Source: CAZMXP01 sp964570285 (GTDB taxonomy: Bacteria; Planctomycetota; PLA2). From it: a stretch of DNA of 64,000 nt. The notes under the pieces are model-generated. The model did no database searches, was not told where the DNA came from, and saw only the letters and a program-made list of their open reading frames with translations. Below, piece by piece: positions 33,748 to 41,398 of the stretch (position 1 is its first letter; every line of letters begins with the position of its first letter). A program made the position numbers and the translations under genes. The DNA is taken from positions 1 to 64,000 of the forward strand of contig CAZMXP010000023.1 in the NCBI GenBank assembly GCA_964570285.1, given 5' to 3'.

Positions 33748-34189
33748 ATACCGCAGGCACGCGCCGATGGCGCGATTCGCGGCATGGAAGCTCGCGCTAT
33801 GGGTCGTAGGGGTCGGTGCGCTGTTCGGCGTCGTCGGGATCGGCTTCGGTTGGTTCGGAGAAGCCGCAACCGTGACGCGCGAGCAGATGGGGCCGCGCGC
33901 CGCGATCAGGAAGTACGAGTGGTTCAAGGATGCAGCCGCTCAACTCGACAGGAAGCGGGCCGACATCGACGTATACCGAGCCCGCGTCGCGGCGGCAGAG
34001 AAGCGCGCCCTTAACGGGGACCGCACCGACCGCGAGAGGCTGTCCGTCATGGAGGCGGAGCTTGCGGGCGTCCTCGCGTCGTACAACGCACTCGCGGCGG
34101 AATACAACGCCGCTTCCAGCAAGTTCAACTGGGCTCCGCTCAAGGGCGACGTGCCCGAGACCGTGGCCCCCTACACGGAAGGCCGGTAA
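33731..34189 (+). CDS. Membrane-anchored coiled-coil phage protein
   Basis: A 152-residue protein with one transmembrane helix (about residues 20-43: LALWVVGVGALFGVVGIGF) and a long helical domain outside (RADIDVYRARVAAAEKRAL and MEAELAGVLASYNALAAEYN). GGAGG lies before its ATG. The next gene encodes a lipoprotein, so the two may act together in the envelope, for example in superinfection exclusion. That role is inferred from topology alone. Confidence 0.6.
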   Translation: MDYRDEYRRHAPMARFAAWKLALWVVGVGALFGVVGIGFGWFGEAATVTREQMGPRAAIRKYEWFKDAAAQLDRKRADIDVYRARVAAAEKRALNGDRTDRERLSVMEAELAGVLASYNALAAEYNAASSKFNWAPLKGDVPETVAPYTEGR

Positions 34190-34191
34190 CC

Positions 34192-34731
34192 ATGAGAACA
34201 GCCCTTGTGATGGCGCTCCTGTTCGCGGGGTGCATCGACAACAAGGCCCCGCAGAGCACGAGCGGGGTGTCCAAGACCGCCACGACAGTCCCCACTGGCA
34301 GCGACGGGCTGACCATCGAGCAGCGCAACGTGCGCGACCGACTGCTTGTTGACAACGATCCCGGAGCGATCAAGCACCTGTACGTCCTGTCCGCCTACAG
34401 CGGCCAAGCCCTCATCTACTCCACGGTGCGCGGCAAGGTCACAAGCAGCGGGAAGCGCCTGTCGCCAACGAGCGTAGTCGTCGGATCGTCCGGCGACATG
34501 AAGCGCGGCGGGTTCGCTACGGGGCTCGGCGACACGGTGACCGCCGAGGTTCTTCAGGACGACGGCACCTACGGCAGCAGCATCGAGTACCTGTTCTGGT
34601 GGGACAGCAAGGGCGCGTATCACCAGCACTACGTCGGCGGCGGGCAGATCGTCCACGTCAGCGATCAGCCGCTTTCGGTTGGCTCCGTGACGATCAACGT
34701 GGAGTCTAGGGCGGAGGTCGAGCCACGTTAG
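34192..34731 (+). CDS. Phage-encoded lipoprotein, last early gene
   Basis: A 179-residue protein with a lipobox LLFAGC (Cys14), so probably exported and lipid-anchored. The mature part is Ser/Thr/Gly-rich and beta-strand-like, with a repeated SGQALIYSTVRGKV-type strand pattern and a His-rich turn (YHQHYVGGG). It starts two bases after the preceding membrane protein gene and ends the forward operon. Possibly a lysogenic-conversion or exclusion protein. Confidence 0.65.
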   Translation: MRTALVMALLFAGCIDNKAPQSTSGVSKTATTVPTGSDGLTIEQRNVRDRLLVDNDPGAIKHLYVLSAYSGQALIYSTVRGKVTSSGKRLSPTSVVVGSSGDMKRGGFATGLGDTVTAEVLQDDGTYGSSIEYLFWWDSKGAYHQHYVGGGQIVHVSDQPLSVGSVTINVESRAEVEPR

Positions 34732-34810
34732 CCCGTCCTGCTCCCCGGCGAGTCGGTCGGATGCGGTAGGATGTTGCCGGAGTTGCGAGTCAGGCGCTTT
34801 GCCCGCCGTG

Positions 34811-34831
34811 GCCCCGAGGCGCATTCGGGGC
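34811..34831 (+). terminator. Hairpin after the early operon
   Basis: GCCCCGA (34811-34817) pairs perfectly with TCGGGGC (34825-34831) across 7 bases. It lies 80 bases after the last early gene and just before the tRNA. Confidence 0.45.
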
Positions 34832-34847
34832 ACCTTGAAATCACGAT

Positions 34848-34922
34848 GCCGGGGTAGAGCAGCGGTAGCTCGTCAGCCTCATAAGCTGAAGGTCGCAGGT
34901 TCGATTCCTGCCCCCTGCACCA
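34848..34922 (+). tRNA. tRNA-Met (anticodon CAT)
   Basis: A 75-base cloverleaf with encoded CCA. The acceptor stem is GCCGGGG/CCCCTGC with one C-U mismatch at the third pair; the D stem is GAGC/GCTC, the anticodon stem TCAGC/GCTGA with loop CTCATAA, a 5-base variable loop follows, and the T stem is GCAGG/CCTGC with loop TTCGATT. The anticodon stem lacks the GGG/CCC pairs of initiators and position 1 pairs with 72, so it is an elongator Met. A tRNA-Ile2 (CAT modified to lysidine) cannot be excluded. It lies at the convergence of early and late genes. Confidence 0.9.
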
Positions 34923-34953
34923 TGCAACCCGGAGTCCTTCGGGAGTCCGGCGC

Positions 34954-34985
34954 GGGGAGGGGGTGACGGTAAGCGCCCCTTCCCC
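34954..34985. terminator. Possible bidirectional terminator between convergent regions
   Basis: GGGGAGGGG (34954-34962) pairs with CCCCTTCCCC (34976-34985) with one bulged base. It stands between the forward tRNA and the end of the reverse late operon at 34989. There is no long T-run. Confidence 0.4.
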
Positions 34986-34988
34986 TGC

Positions 34989-35078
34989 TTAATCCTTCCC
35001 TCCGAGGTGCCACCAGACCGCCGCGAGCACCAGAGCGGCGGCGCCGGCGAACAGGAGGAGAAGGTCGCCGCCGGTCAA
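34989..35078 (-). CDS. 29-residue single-pass membrane protein
   Basis: A TTG at 35078 overlaps the stop of the upstream frame (TTGA). The product has one hydrophobic helix (LLLLFAGAAALVLAAVWW, about residues 6-23) and a short polar tail. It is the last gene of the late operon, in a cluster of small membrane proteins and lipoproteins where lysis genes are expected. A small holin or accessory is possible. Confidence 0.5.
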   Translation of the reverse strand: MTGGDLLLLFAGAAALVLAAVWWHLGGKD

Positions 35079-35572
35079 CGCCTGCGACCCGTCACGAGCC
35101 CGAGGAGCCACCCCGCGACGATGCAGACGGCCCCGATGAACCAGACCTGCGGCGTGCGCCAAACTTGAACCCCGTGAAGTACCGGAGCACCGACAGCACC
35201 AGCGCCGCCAGACCCGCGTAGATCGCTACCGCCTTCGCGTGGAGCCACGCGATGAACTCCGTCAGCGCGTCCGCCGTCTTCGACCCCGACTCCGCCGCCG
35301 ACTGGATCGCCGGGACCGCCGTCTCCAACTGCTTGAGCAGCGTCGGCTTCTCCCCCGCGATCCACTTGCAGCCCGTCGTCGCGCTCAAGGCGAACAGCAG
35401 CACTACCGCCGTTGCTCTGGACTTCCACATGCGCGCTCCCTTCCACCCCGTGCAGCCACTCGACCGACCCCTTGCCGTCCGCGCGGAGCGTCGCGCCGCC
35501 GCGCAACTCGGCCTTCACGACGCGCCAGGGCGTCGCCTGCTTCGCCGTGCCGCAGGCGGCCAGGAGGGCCAC
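35075..35572 (-). CDS. Lipoprotein-like frame that overlaps the next gene and ends in a transmembrane helix
   Basis: From a GTG at 35572 the frame gives a lipobox-like LLAAC, then about 45 residues with normal codon bias (to near 35430), then a stretch overlapping the better-biased gene 35092-35430 in another frame, and finally a clearly biased transmembrane end (WFIGAVCIVAGWLLGLV, 35080-35150). Two readings fit: one long nested ORF, or two real pieces of which the last 28 residues belong to the overlapping gene through a -1 shift near 35155. I regard the exact gene boundaries as unresolved. Confidence 0.35.
   Translation of the reverse strand: MALLAACGTAKQATPWRVVKAELRGGATLRADGKGSVEWLHGVEGSAHVEVQSNGGSAAVRLERDDGLQVDRGGEADAAQAVGDGGPGDPVGGGVGVEDGGRADGVHRVAPREGGSDLRGSGGAGAVGAPVLHGVQVWRTPQVWFIGAVCIVAGWLLGLVTGRRR
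35092..35430 (-). CDS. Phage lipoprotein with transmembrane segment, lysis-region candidate
   Basis: A frame of 112 codons with GGAAGGGAG before its ATG. It has a lipobox-like LSATTGC (Cys21), a helical stretch (LLKQLETAVPAIQSAAESG) and a hydrophobic helix (VAIYAGLAALVLSVLRYF, about 68-85). The last 25 codons lose coding bias and become Arg/Ser-rich, while the -1 frame there encodes a good second transmembrane helix. A frameshifted two-helix protein is therefore likely. Role unknown; envelope or lysis function suspected. Confidence 0.5.
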   Translation of the reverse strand: MWKSRATAVVLLFALSATTGCKWIAGEKPTLLKQLETAVPAIQSAAESGSKTADALTEFIAWLHAKAVAIYAGLAALVLSVLRYFTGFKFGARRRSGSSGPSASSRGGSSGS

Positions 35573-35727
35573 GAGTAGCCAAGCAGTTCGCGCTGCAGCC
35601 GCGGCACGACCTCGCGCGATCGCGGGCACTGCACGCAGCAGTACAGGTCCGGCCTCCCCGCCACGCGCAAGAGATAGTGCGGGGTGGTTGCCCTGCAGCC
35701 GTCGCACCAACGCGAGGGCGTCGCCAC
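35515..35727 (-). CDS. 70-residue zinc-ribbon protein
   Basis: It has CDGC near residue 8 and CCVQC near 30, likely a four-cysteine zinc site, then a helix and an Arg-rich end. Codon bias is strong through about residue 57. The GTG at 35727 follows the lipoprotein stop by a few bases. Unknown function. Confidence 0.5.
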   Translation of the reverse strand: MATPSRWCDGCRATTPHYLLRVAGRPDLYCCVQCPRSREVVPRLQRELLGYSWPSWPPAARRSRRRPGAS

Positions 35728-35733
35728 GCGGCC

Positions 35734-36099
35734 TCATGGCGCGAGGTGCGGCATCGAGACGCGCGCCTGCTCCCACGTCGCGGGTACCAGCGACACGGGC
35801 TTGCTCCGGTCGGCGCTGAACTGGATCGCCCAGACGCGCCGCTCCGTCGTCGCCTCGAACTGGAAGGTCTTCAGCACGACGATCGGCCCGCCGTAGACCT
35901 CGGGCCCGCGCACGACGATCGCGCCGGCGCCGCCCGCCTCGATCGCGATGAAGCGCGCGTTGCCGTGGACGTGCGGGCCGCTGACCTCGAGCGAGTAGGG
36001 CTCGAAGGCGGCCTGCGCGACGTCGGCGGCGATCTTCGCCGTGCGGCAGCCGGGGAGCGCGAACGCCGCGCAGAGCACGGCAACCAGCAAGAGTCGCAT
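35734..36099 (-). CDS. Phage-encoded lipoprotein
   Basis: A 121-residue protein with a lipobox ALPGC (Cys18). The mature part is beta-rich (GNARFIAIEAGGAGAIVVRG and RRVWAIQFSADRSKP). It is directly behind the membrane/coiled-coil gene at 36102, with two bases between. Perhaps a spanin-like or superinfection-exclusion protein; sequence alone does not decide. Confidence 0.6.
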   Translation of the reverse strand: MRLLLVAVLCAAFALPGCRTAKIAADVAQAAFEPYSLEVSGPHVHGNARFIAIEAGGAGAIVVRGPEVYGGPIVVLKTFQFEATTERRVWAIQFSADRSKPVSLVPATWEQARVSMPHLAP

Positions 36100-36101
36100 G
36101 G

Positions 36102-36425
36102 TCAGTCCTCCTTCTTGTTGCGTCCCGAATAGGCGCGCTCCACGGCGTCGAGTGCACTCCTCATCTGCGCCGCGTGCGCCTCCAACGTGATCTTCAGCCG
36201 CTCCATCGCCAGCGCGTTCTCCGCCGCCCGCGCCGCGAGCTCCTTCTCCTGCGCGACCGCACGCGCCTCGCGATCAGCGTTCGCCGATTTCCAACTCATC
36301 CACATGAAGACGAGCAGCAACCCCAGCGCCCCGCCCTGGATCACCGGCGTGAAGATCGAATCCCCCGCGCTGTTCGCGATGATCCCCGTACCGAGCACGG
36401 CGCTGAACTTCATCTGCCAGTCCAT
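36102..36425 (-). CDS. Membrane protein with charged coiled-coil tail, spanin- or holin-like
   Basis: A 107-residue protein with one transmembrane helix (about residues 27-44: GGALGLLLVFMWMSW) and a long charged helix behind it (AVAQEKELAARAAENALAME). GGAGGGAGG precedes the ATG at 36425. An inner-membrane coiled-coil protein followed by a lipoprotein gene is the layout of two-component spanins, so this pair could disrupt the outer membrane at lysis. No endolysin is recognised nearby. Confidence 0.5.
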   Translation of the reverse strand: MDWQMKFSAVLGTGIIANSAGDSIFTPVIQGGALGLLLVFMWMSWKSANADREARAVAQEKELAARAAENALAMERLKITLEAHAAQMRSALDAVERAYSGRNKKED

Positions 36426-36471
36426 CGCACGCCTCCCTCCGCAACTGTTGCAGAACCGCGCATTAGTCCCA

Positions 36472-36498
36472 ATTGGTCGCATTCCGATTGGTCGCATT
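36472..36498. repeat. 12-bp direct repeat upstream of the lysis-region genes
   Basis: ATTGGTCGCATT occurs at 36472-36483 and 36487-36498, a 15-bp period, in the 167-base gap between the structural genes and the small membrane genes. It lies upstream of the 36102-36425 gene and may be a regulatory site. The rest of the gap shows nothing else I can name. Confidence 0.45.
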
Positions 36499-36592
36499 TG
36501 CCCGCGTTTATTCCCAAACTGTTCGCGGTCCGCCCAAGGGGAAGCGTGATCGCTCTCAGCACGGGACACGGACCCCCGTGGTCATGGCGGCA

Positions 36593-37294
36593 CTACAGCG
36601 CGAGCTCCGCAATCGCGTCGATCCACGCCGCGTACTCGAACCCGGCCGTGCCGCCGCCGACCTCGACCTTGAAGTCGAAGCTCTCGTTGGCATCGAGCGG
36701 CACCCATACCTGGGCCTCGAAGTACCGGTTCGCGACCTGCGCGTAGACGTTGTTCTGGCTGCTCGCTCCCGCTCCGGTCGGTCGGACGCCAAAGTAGGCG
36801 TCATCTGTCGTCGGCACCGTCTCGCTCGCACCGGTGCGCACGCGGATGCGCAGCAGCACGGCGACCACGAGGTGCGTCACCTGCGTCGAGTCCTGGAGCG
36901 TGTCGAGCAACGTCGTCAGGTCGACCGCGGTGAAGGCGACGTCGCCCGTCGCCGGCGACGCCGGCGAGAAGGTGATCGCGCGCGAGGCAAGCGCGGTCGC
37001 CGTGAGCCACTTGATCTTCGGCACGCGCATCGTGCGCCACCCGTAGGTGGGGGTCGCGTCGAGGCGGCACCACATCTTCGCGACCGGATTCTGGGGGTCG
37101 GTCGTGTCGATCCAGATCGTTCCAAGTTCGGCCGCCCCCCACGCCGGCGACGCGCCCGCGCTGGGGTCCGAGGGGCCCCAGTAGTGCGTGAGGGCCGACT
37201 CCACGCCGTTGCGGTTGTCGACCATGTAGTCGTCGTGGTCGCTCGAGGTCGTCGTGCGGGCGCCGCTCGATCCGCTGTGGTAGTCCTGGCTCAT
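36593..37294 (-). CDS. Phage tail-associated protein, probable fibre or appendage
   Basis: A 233-residue protein at the distal end of the tail genes. The start is Ser/Thr/Asp-rich with HDDYMVDNRNGVESALTHYWG; the middle has ELGTIWIDTTDPQNPVAKMW and the end is beta-rich with a CBM-like pattern (NRYFEAQVWVPLDANESFDF). Position after the tip protein suggests host contact. Family not recognised. Confidence 0.55.
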   Translation of the reverse strand: MSQDYHSGSSGARTTTSSDHDDYMVDNRNGVESALTHYWGPSDPSAGASPAWGAAELGTIWIDTTDPQNPVAKMWCRLDATPTYGWRTMRVPKIKWLTATALASRAITFSPASPATGDVAFTAVDLTTLLDTLQDSTQVTHLVVAVLLRIRVRTGASETVPTTDDAYFGVRPTGAGASSQNNVYAQVANRYFEAQVWVPLDANESFDFKVEVGGGTAGFEYAAWIDAIAELAL

Positions 37295-37327
37295 CCCCGG
37301 GCCAGCGTGGGCCCTGCAGACCCCTAC

Positions 37328-38815
37328 TCAATAGCCGCGGACGTGCCAGTAGACGTTGCCGCCGCCCGTGTAGGCGACACCCGCGGCGTCCTGAAGCTGC
37401 ACCGTGAACTGCCCTGCGGCGAGGTTGATCGCGGTCACCCGCGGCCACCAAGCCCCCAGCGCCTTGGCCGTGACGACAGGGATCAGCGCCAGCCCGAAGA
37501 GGTCGGAGGCGCCGGTCGCCGGGTTCACCCTCGTCGTCACCGTGGCCGACGACGCCGGCGCCACGACCTGCACCTCGCCCTGGTCCGAGTGATAGGGGTA
37601 GAGCGCTTCGGCCTTGAGGTTCGTGACCTGGACCTGGTGCAGCCCCGCCGGGTCGCGCAGGAGCCGCCGCACCCGGATGTAGCGCGCCTTGATCTGCTCG
37701 CCGTGGATCGCGGGACGGTAGTCCATCGAGATCGGCGACGAGTCCCCGAACTTCACGTCCCAGCGGCACTCCTCGAGCGCGCGCCGGGGCTTGCCGTCCT
37801 GGCGGTAGCGACGGCCCCACCACGCGGGCCCATCGGCCGAACCCTGGAGCACCGGATGCGTGTTGGGGTCGACGGGGAACTTCAGGGCCCGGACGGGCCG
37901 CGCGATCGCGGTCGCCGAGGCGCGTTCGACGTCATCCCAGAACTCGAGGAAGAAGCACCGGGACGCGCCGAGGTCCTTCTCGGCGCTCTCGACGTAGCCC
38001 TGCGTCAGGTACTTGGCCGCCGCGGGCGAGGATGCGAGAAGCCCGGAAGCGACGGTGCCCCACCCGTTCGCTGTCGTGGCGTTCGCTACCGTCGGCTTCC
38101 TGCGCAGCCTGATCTTGCCACCGGAGAGCTCCCACGGGTCGGTGGCGGCCGCCGCAGAGATCTGGTCGAGCGTCCCGCCGGCGAGACCGCAGATCGCCAC
38201 CCGGTAGGTGTCGGGCCGGTCGAAGTACCTCACCGTCCTGCTCGACGGAGACGCCTCCGGCACCCCGAGCACGCTCACCGCGCGCATCCAGAGCGTGCGG
38301 GACGCGTCGCGGCCGCTCCCGTCCAGCGGAACCGGTCGGCCAAGGAGGTCCGCGGGCATCGTCGGCTCGTCGGCCGCCTTGCGGTGCTGTGGGCCCCTGT
38401 AGATGAGCCGGCCCTGCTCGACGCTCGCCCCCTCGATGACCTCGATCAGCGCCTCGGGGTCATCCTGTGGGGCATGGTCGGCCCGCAGGAGCGCGGCGCC
38501 GCCGCCGGCCACGTGCGCCACGACGCCGTTCGCGATCGCGCTCGGGGCGTCCGAGCGTCCCGCCGACACGACCCGCTCGACCCGGAGCGCGGAGCCGATG
38601 CCCTCCTCGCCCCAGTGGAAGATGCGCGAGATCGTGAAGGTGTACTGCCCCTCCTCGATGGGGAACCCAGCCGACGTCTCCTCGGGGCGGCAGGTGTGCG
38701 CGATGCACCTGCCGCGCCACCCTGGCATCCCGGGCGGGCCCGCATAGATGCGCCAGCCGAGGATGTCGCGGTCGATGCGCGGGGCCAACCAGGAGAGTTC
38801 GTAGAAGACGATCAT
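37328..38815 (-). CDS. Large tail protein of unknown family
   Basis: A 495-residue protein whose ATG overlaps the stop of the J-like gene. It begins MIVFYELSWLAPRIDRDILGW and is beta-rich throughout, with fibronectin-like strands (for example QGRLIYRGPQ, TLWMRAVSVLGVPEAS) and a C-terminal domain with Tyr/Gly-rich strands. Its place next to the tip protein makes it a probable baseplate or fibre component. Confidence 0.6.
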   Translation of the reverse strand: MIVFYELSWLAPRIDRDILGWRIYAGPPGMPGWRGRCIAHTCRPEETSAGFPIEEGQYTFTISRIFHWGEEGIGSALRVERVVSAGRSDAPSAIANGVVAHVAGGGAALLRADHAPQDDPEALIEVIEGASVEQGRLIYRGPQHRKAADEPTMPADLLGRPVPLDGSGRDASRTLWMRAVSVLGVPEASPSSRTVRYFDRPDTYRVAICGLAGGTLDQISAAAATDPWELSGGKIRLRRKPTVANATTANGWGTVASGLLASSPAAAKYLTQGYVESAEKDLGASRCFFLEFWDDVERASATAIARPVRALKFPVDPNTHPVLQGSADGPAWWGRRYRQDGKPRRALEECRWDVKFGDSSPISMDYRPAIHGEQIKARYIRVRRLLRDPAGLHQVQVTNLKAEALYPYHSDQGEVQVVAPASSATVTTRVNPATGASDLFGLALIPVVTAKALGAWWPRVTAINLAAGQFTVQLQDAAGVAYTGGGNVYWHVRGY

Positions 38816-40869
38816 TTCGAGGTGAAGGAGCCGAGGAGCGTACCCACGGCGGACTTGACCGCTCCCGCCGTCGACGTCGGCGCCGAACTCCCGCTCGCCG
38901 GAGGGGGCGCCGAGGACGACGACTTCCCGCCTGCCTTGCCGGCGCTCGACGAGCCCTGCGACACCGTCACGGTGTCCGTGTTGTCGGAGTAGACGGCGGC
39001 CTCGTACTCGCGGCCGCGGATCGAGGTCACGCCGTCCACGCCCCAGCCCGTGCCCATCAGGCGCCAGACCTTGCCGGAGGGGTAGCGGTAGTCGTCGTAG
39101 ACGGTGAACTTGTCCTCGGGCACGAGGTCGGCGTCGCCGAACGCTCCCTGCAGGTCGATCAGCAGTGTCGAGTGGAGCGCTTCGTTCAGCCGGTAGCGGG
39201 CCTCGCGCGTCGCCTGCGAGCGGTAGGCGATGCCGAAGAGCTGCAGGTCGAGCACCCGTTCCGACACAGTCACGCCCACCGACGCGCTCGCCGGAAGGTC
39301 GACCGTCCGCTTCTGGTAGCCGTCTTCCGAATCGACGTACAGGATGCGCACGCGGTTGTACCGCTCCGACTCCGGCACCTGGCGCTCGATGATCGACGTC
39401 CGGTCATCCGCGCCGAGGAGGACGTTCCGGCGGCCCGACGTCGAGAGCCTCGCGTCGAAGTCTCGCGTCGACGCACCGGCGGCATCCCACGCGATCCGGA
39501 TCTTGCCCTGCACCTCGTAGAGCGTGGCCCTGCACGTCGCCAGCATCGCGCCGAGGTGCTCGTCGGAGGAGGACCGCGTGCCGAGCACGTAGTTGAGGCG
39601 GAAGGCCGCCTCGGCGGCCGTCAGGCCGTTCGACTTCGACGGGGTGACCTGCGCATCGCAGAAGTCCATGAACGACCGGAACGTGCTTCCGCTCCCGTCG
39701 TCGAGGATCCCTGCCGGGAGATCAAGCCCCATCCCCCACGCCGTGTTCGAGAGGACCTCGCGGATTAGGACTCCGGGATTCTCGCTCTGGGCCGTCACCC
39801 CCGTGCGCGGGTCGGTCACCAGGAGGCCCGTGCAGTCGAGCTCGACGTCGGGGACGCCGCCTTGCACCTCTTCGGACGCGATCCCCTCGAGGTACATCAG
39901 CGCGTAGCCGGCGTAGGTGTTGCTGTGTGGACGGACCTCGATCACGGTGTGCCAGGTCGTCTCGCGCACGTCGTCGGCCTCGTTCGCGACGACGCCCCTC
40001 ACGCGGATCTTCGTGTGGCGCCCCGGCGCGATGAGGGCCGGGTCCGGGAAGTGCAGGTTGAGCTGGAGGTTCACCGCGGAGCGGGTGTTGTTGATCGCGA
40101 AGAGCCGCCCGGCGATGGGCCCCCCCTTGCCGCTTTCCTCGGTCCTGGTCCACTCGGTGTTCTCGTTCTTGATGTCGCACCAGACGAAGTACCCGCTCTT
40201 GTACTTCTTCTGGTTCGCCTCGCTGGTCTGGGGGTCGATGATGAACGGCGGATGCCACTTGCGCTCCTGCGAATCGTAGTACTCGACCTCGATCCCGGCG
40301 GCGCTGTCGAGCTGCCGGCCCTTCCTGTCCTGCTTGAAGATCCCGCCGCCGGCGACGAACGAGAGCTGGAACGTCTCCGCGGCCGTGCTGCGGATCTCGT
40401 ACTCCTTCGCGGCCGTCCCGAGGCGCAGGGTCGCGTTGCCGACGTCGTACGCGGTGCCGACCTGCTCCGACCCGGGGATCGCGGTCTGCGTTGCCGTGCC
40501 GTACCGGAAGGTCGCCGTGACCCCCGCGAGGGACTTCACCGACTGCCCGTTCACGCGCAGGCGGTCGCGCCAGTCGGACTCCATGCTGGCGATCTCGCCT
40601 CGGCCGAGCAGGTAGAGGCCGCGGAACGCCTGCACGCCCTTCGTGGTCCCGAGCGTCGTGGAGACGAGCTGCGGGGTGATGCGGTTCTTCTTCCCCAGGA
40701 TGACGGGGGGCGGGCCGCCCTCGCCGCGGTTGTTGCCCAGGCGCGTGAAGCTGTAGGTCGGGTCGCTCTCGTAGCCGCGGTTGCCCGGGCGTGTCGCCAT
40801 CCCGTGCACGATGCCGCCAAGCGCGAGGATGATCCCGATGATGCCGAAGACGCCCAGTGCCAACAGCAC
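38812..40869 (-). CDS. Tail tip / host specificity protein (J-like)
   Basis: A 685-residue protein typical of the siphovirus tail tip. A short hydrophobic start (LLALGVFGIIGIILALGG) is followed by PPPVILGKKNRITPQLVST, central hub domains (LEGIASEEVQGGVPDVELD, a landmark of gp13/J-like tips), a FMDFCDAQVTPSKSNGLT segment and a Ser/Pro-rich C-terminal end. It would close the tail tube and hold receptor-binding proteins. The GTG at 40869 fits the end of the upstream gene at 40871. Confidence 0.78.
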   Translation of the reverse strand: MLLALGVFGIIGIILALGGIVHGMATRPGNRGYESDPTYSFTRLGNNRGEGGPPPVILGKKNRITPQLVSTTLGTTKGVQAFRGLYLLGRGEIASMESDWRDRLRVNGQSVKSLAGVTATFRYGTATQTAIPGSEQVGTAYDVGNATLRLGTAAKEYEIRSTAAETFQLSFVAGGGIFKQDRKGRQLDSAAGIEVEYYDSQERKWHPPFIIDPQTSEANQKKYKSGYFVWCDIKNENTEWTRTEESGKGGPIAGRLFAINNTRSAVNLQLNLHFPDPALIAPGRHTKIRVRGVVANEADDVRETTWHTVIEVRPHSNTYAGYALMYLEGIASEEVQGGVPDVELDCTGLLVTDPRTGVTAQSENPGVLIREVLSNTAWGMGLDLPAGILDDGSGSTFRSFMDFCDAQVTPSKSNGLTAAEAAFRLNYVLGTRSSSDEHLGAMLATCRATLYEVQGKIRIAWDAAGASTRDFDARLSTSGRRNVLLGADDRTSIIERQVPESERYNRVRILYVDSEDGYQKRTVDLPASASVGVTVSERVLDLQLFGIAYRSQATREARYRLNEALHSTLLIDLQGAFGDADLVPEDKFTVYDDYRYPSGKVWRLMGTGWGVDGVTSIRGREYEAAVYSDNTDTVTVSQGSSSAGKAGGKSSSSAPPPASGSSAPTSTAGAVKSAVGTLLGSFTSK

Positions 40870-40870
40870 G

Positions 40871-41398
40871 TCAATCCTCCGGCGGGAGACCCGGGAAGAG
40901 ATCCCGCGACACGATGCCCGTCGGGATCTGGATGCGGGAGAAGAGCGCCGGAAGGCTCGCGAGGCGGAACACCACCTCATGGTCGGCGTTCTCGTAGGCC
41001 TCGACGACGCAGGTGTTCTTGAGCAGCTTCGTGGAACTGTCGCGCTGGCCGTACTCGATGCGGACGAGGTGGCAGAGCTGGCGGTCGGCCCACGCGCCGG
41101 CGTCGATGTGGGTCCGCAGCAGCGAGTCCCCGTCGGGGATGCGGAGATCGGTGTTGCCGTCGTCGCCGCTCCCGTCGATCCACACAGCGCCGAGGTCGAG
41201 CGCCGCGCCCGTGTCGGCGAAACGGCTGTAGAACGTCGACCCGCCCGAAGAGGGGAAGTCGATGTCCTGGTCCCAGTCCGTGAACCTCACGACATCGTTG
41301 GGAGAAACCCGCCCCGTCTGGATCTCGACGAGGTGGATCGCCGTCAGCGTGCCCGTCTGGAACGCCGTCAGCAGCGCCGCGGGAAGCCCACGGCTCAC
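40871..41398 (-). CDS. DUF2163-like tail assembly protein
   Basis: A 175-residue protein that begins by LTAFQTGTLTAIHLVEI and continues with VRFTDWDQDIDF, a pattern of DUF2163-type proteins that follow DUF2460-type proteins in gene transfer agents and many siphophages. Likely a distal tail or hub component. GTGA overlap with the upstream gene. Confidence 0.7.
   Translation of the reverse strand: MSRGLPAALLTAFQTGTLTAIHLVEIQTGRVSPNDVVRFTDWDQDIDFPSSGGSTFYSRFADTGAALDLGAVWIDGSGDDGNTDLRIPDGDSLLRTHIDAGAWADRQLCHLVRIEYGQRDSSTKLLKNTCVVEAYENADHEVVFRLASLPALFSRIQIPTGIVSRDLFPGLPPED

Noticed and set aside
35140..35170. Programmed -1 frameshift site in the lysis region
   Set aside because: The frames do switch, but no X XXY YYZ heptamer in the right register was found, so it is reported only as an unresolved frame change.
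36426..36569. N-terminal extension of the membrane coiled-coil protein to 36569
   Set aside because: The extra residues read through direct repeats and lack bias; ATG 36425 has a strong ribosome site.
38812..40980. Longer start for the tip protein at 40980
   Set aside because: It would overlap the DUF2163-like gene by 110 bases and add an Arg/Ser-rich shadow stretch; the GTG at 40869 fits the gene end at 40871.
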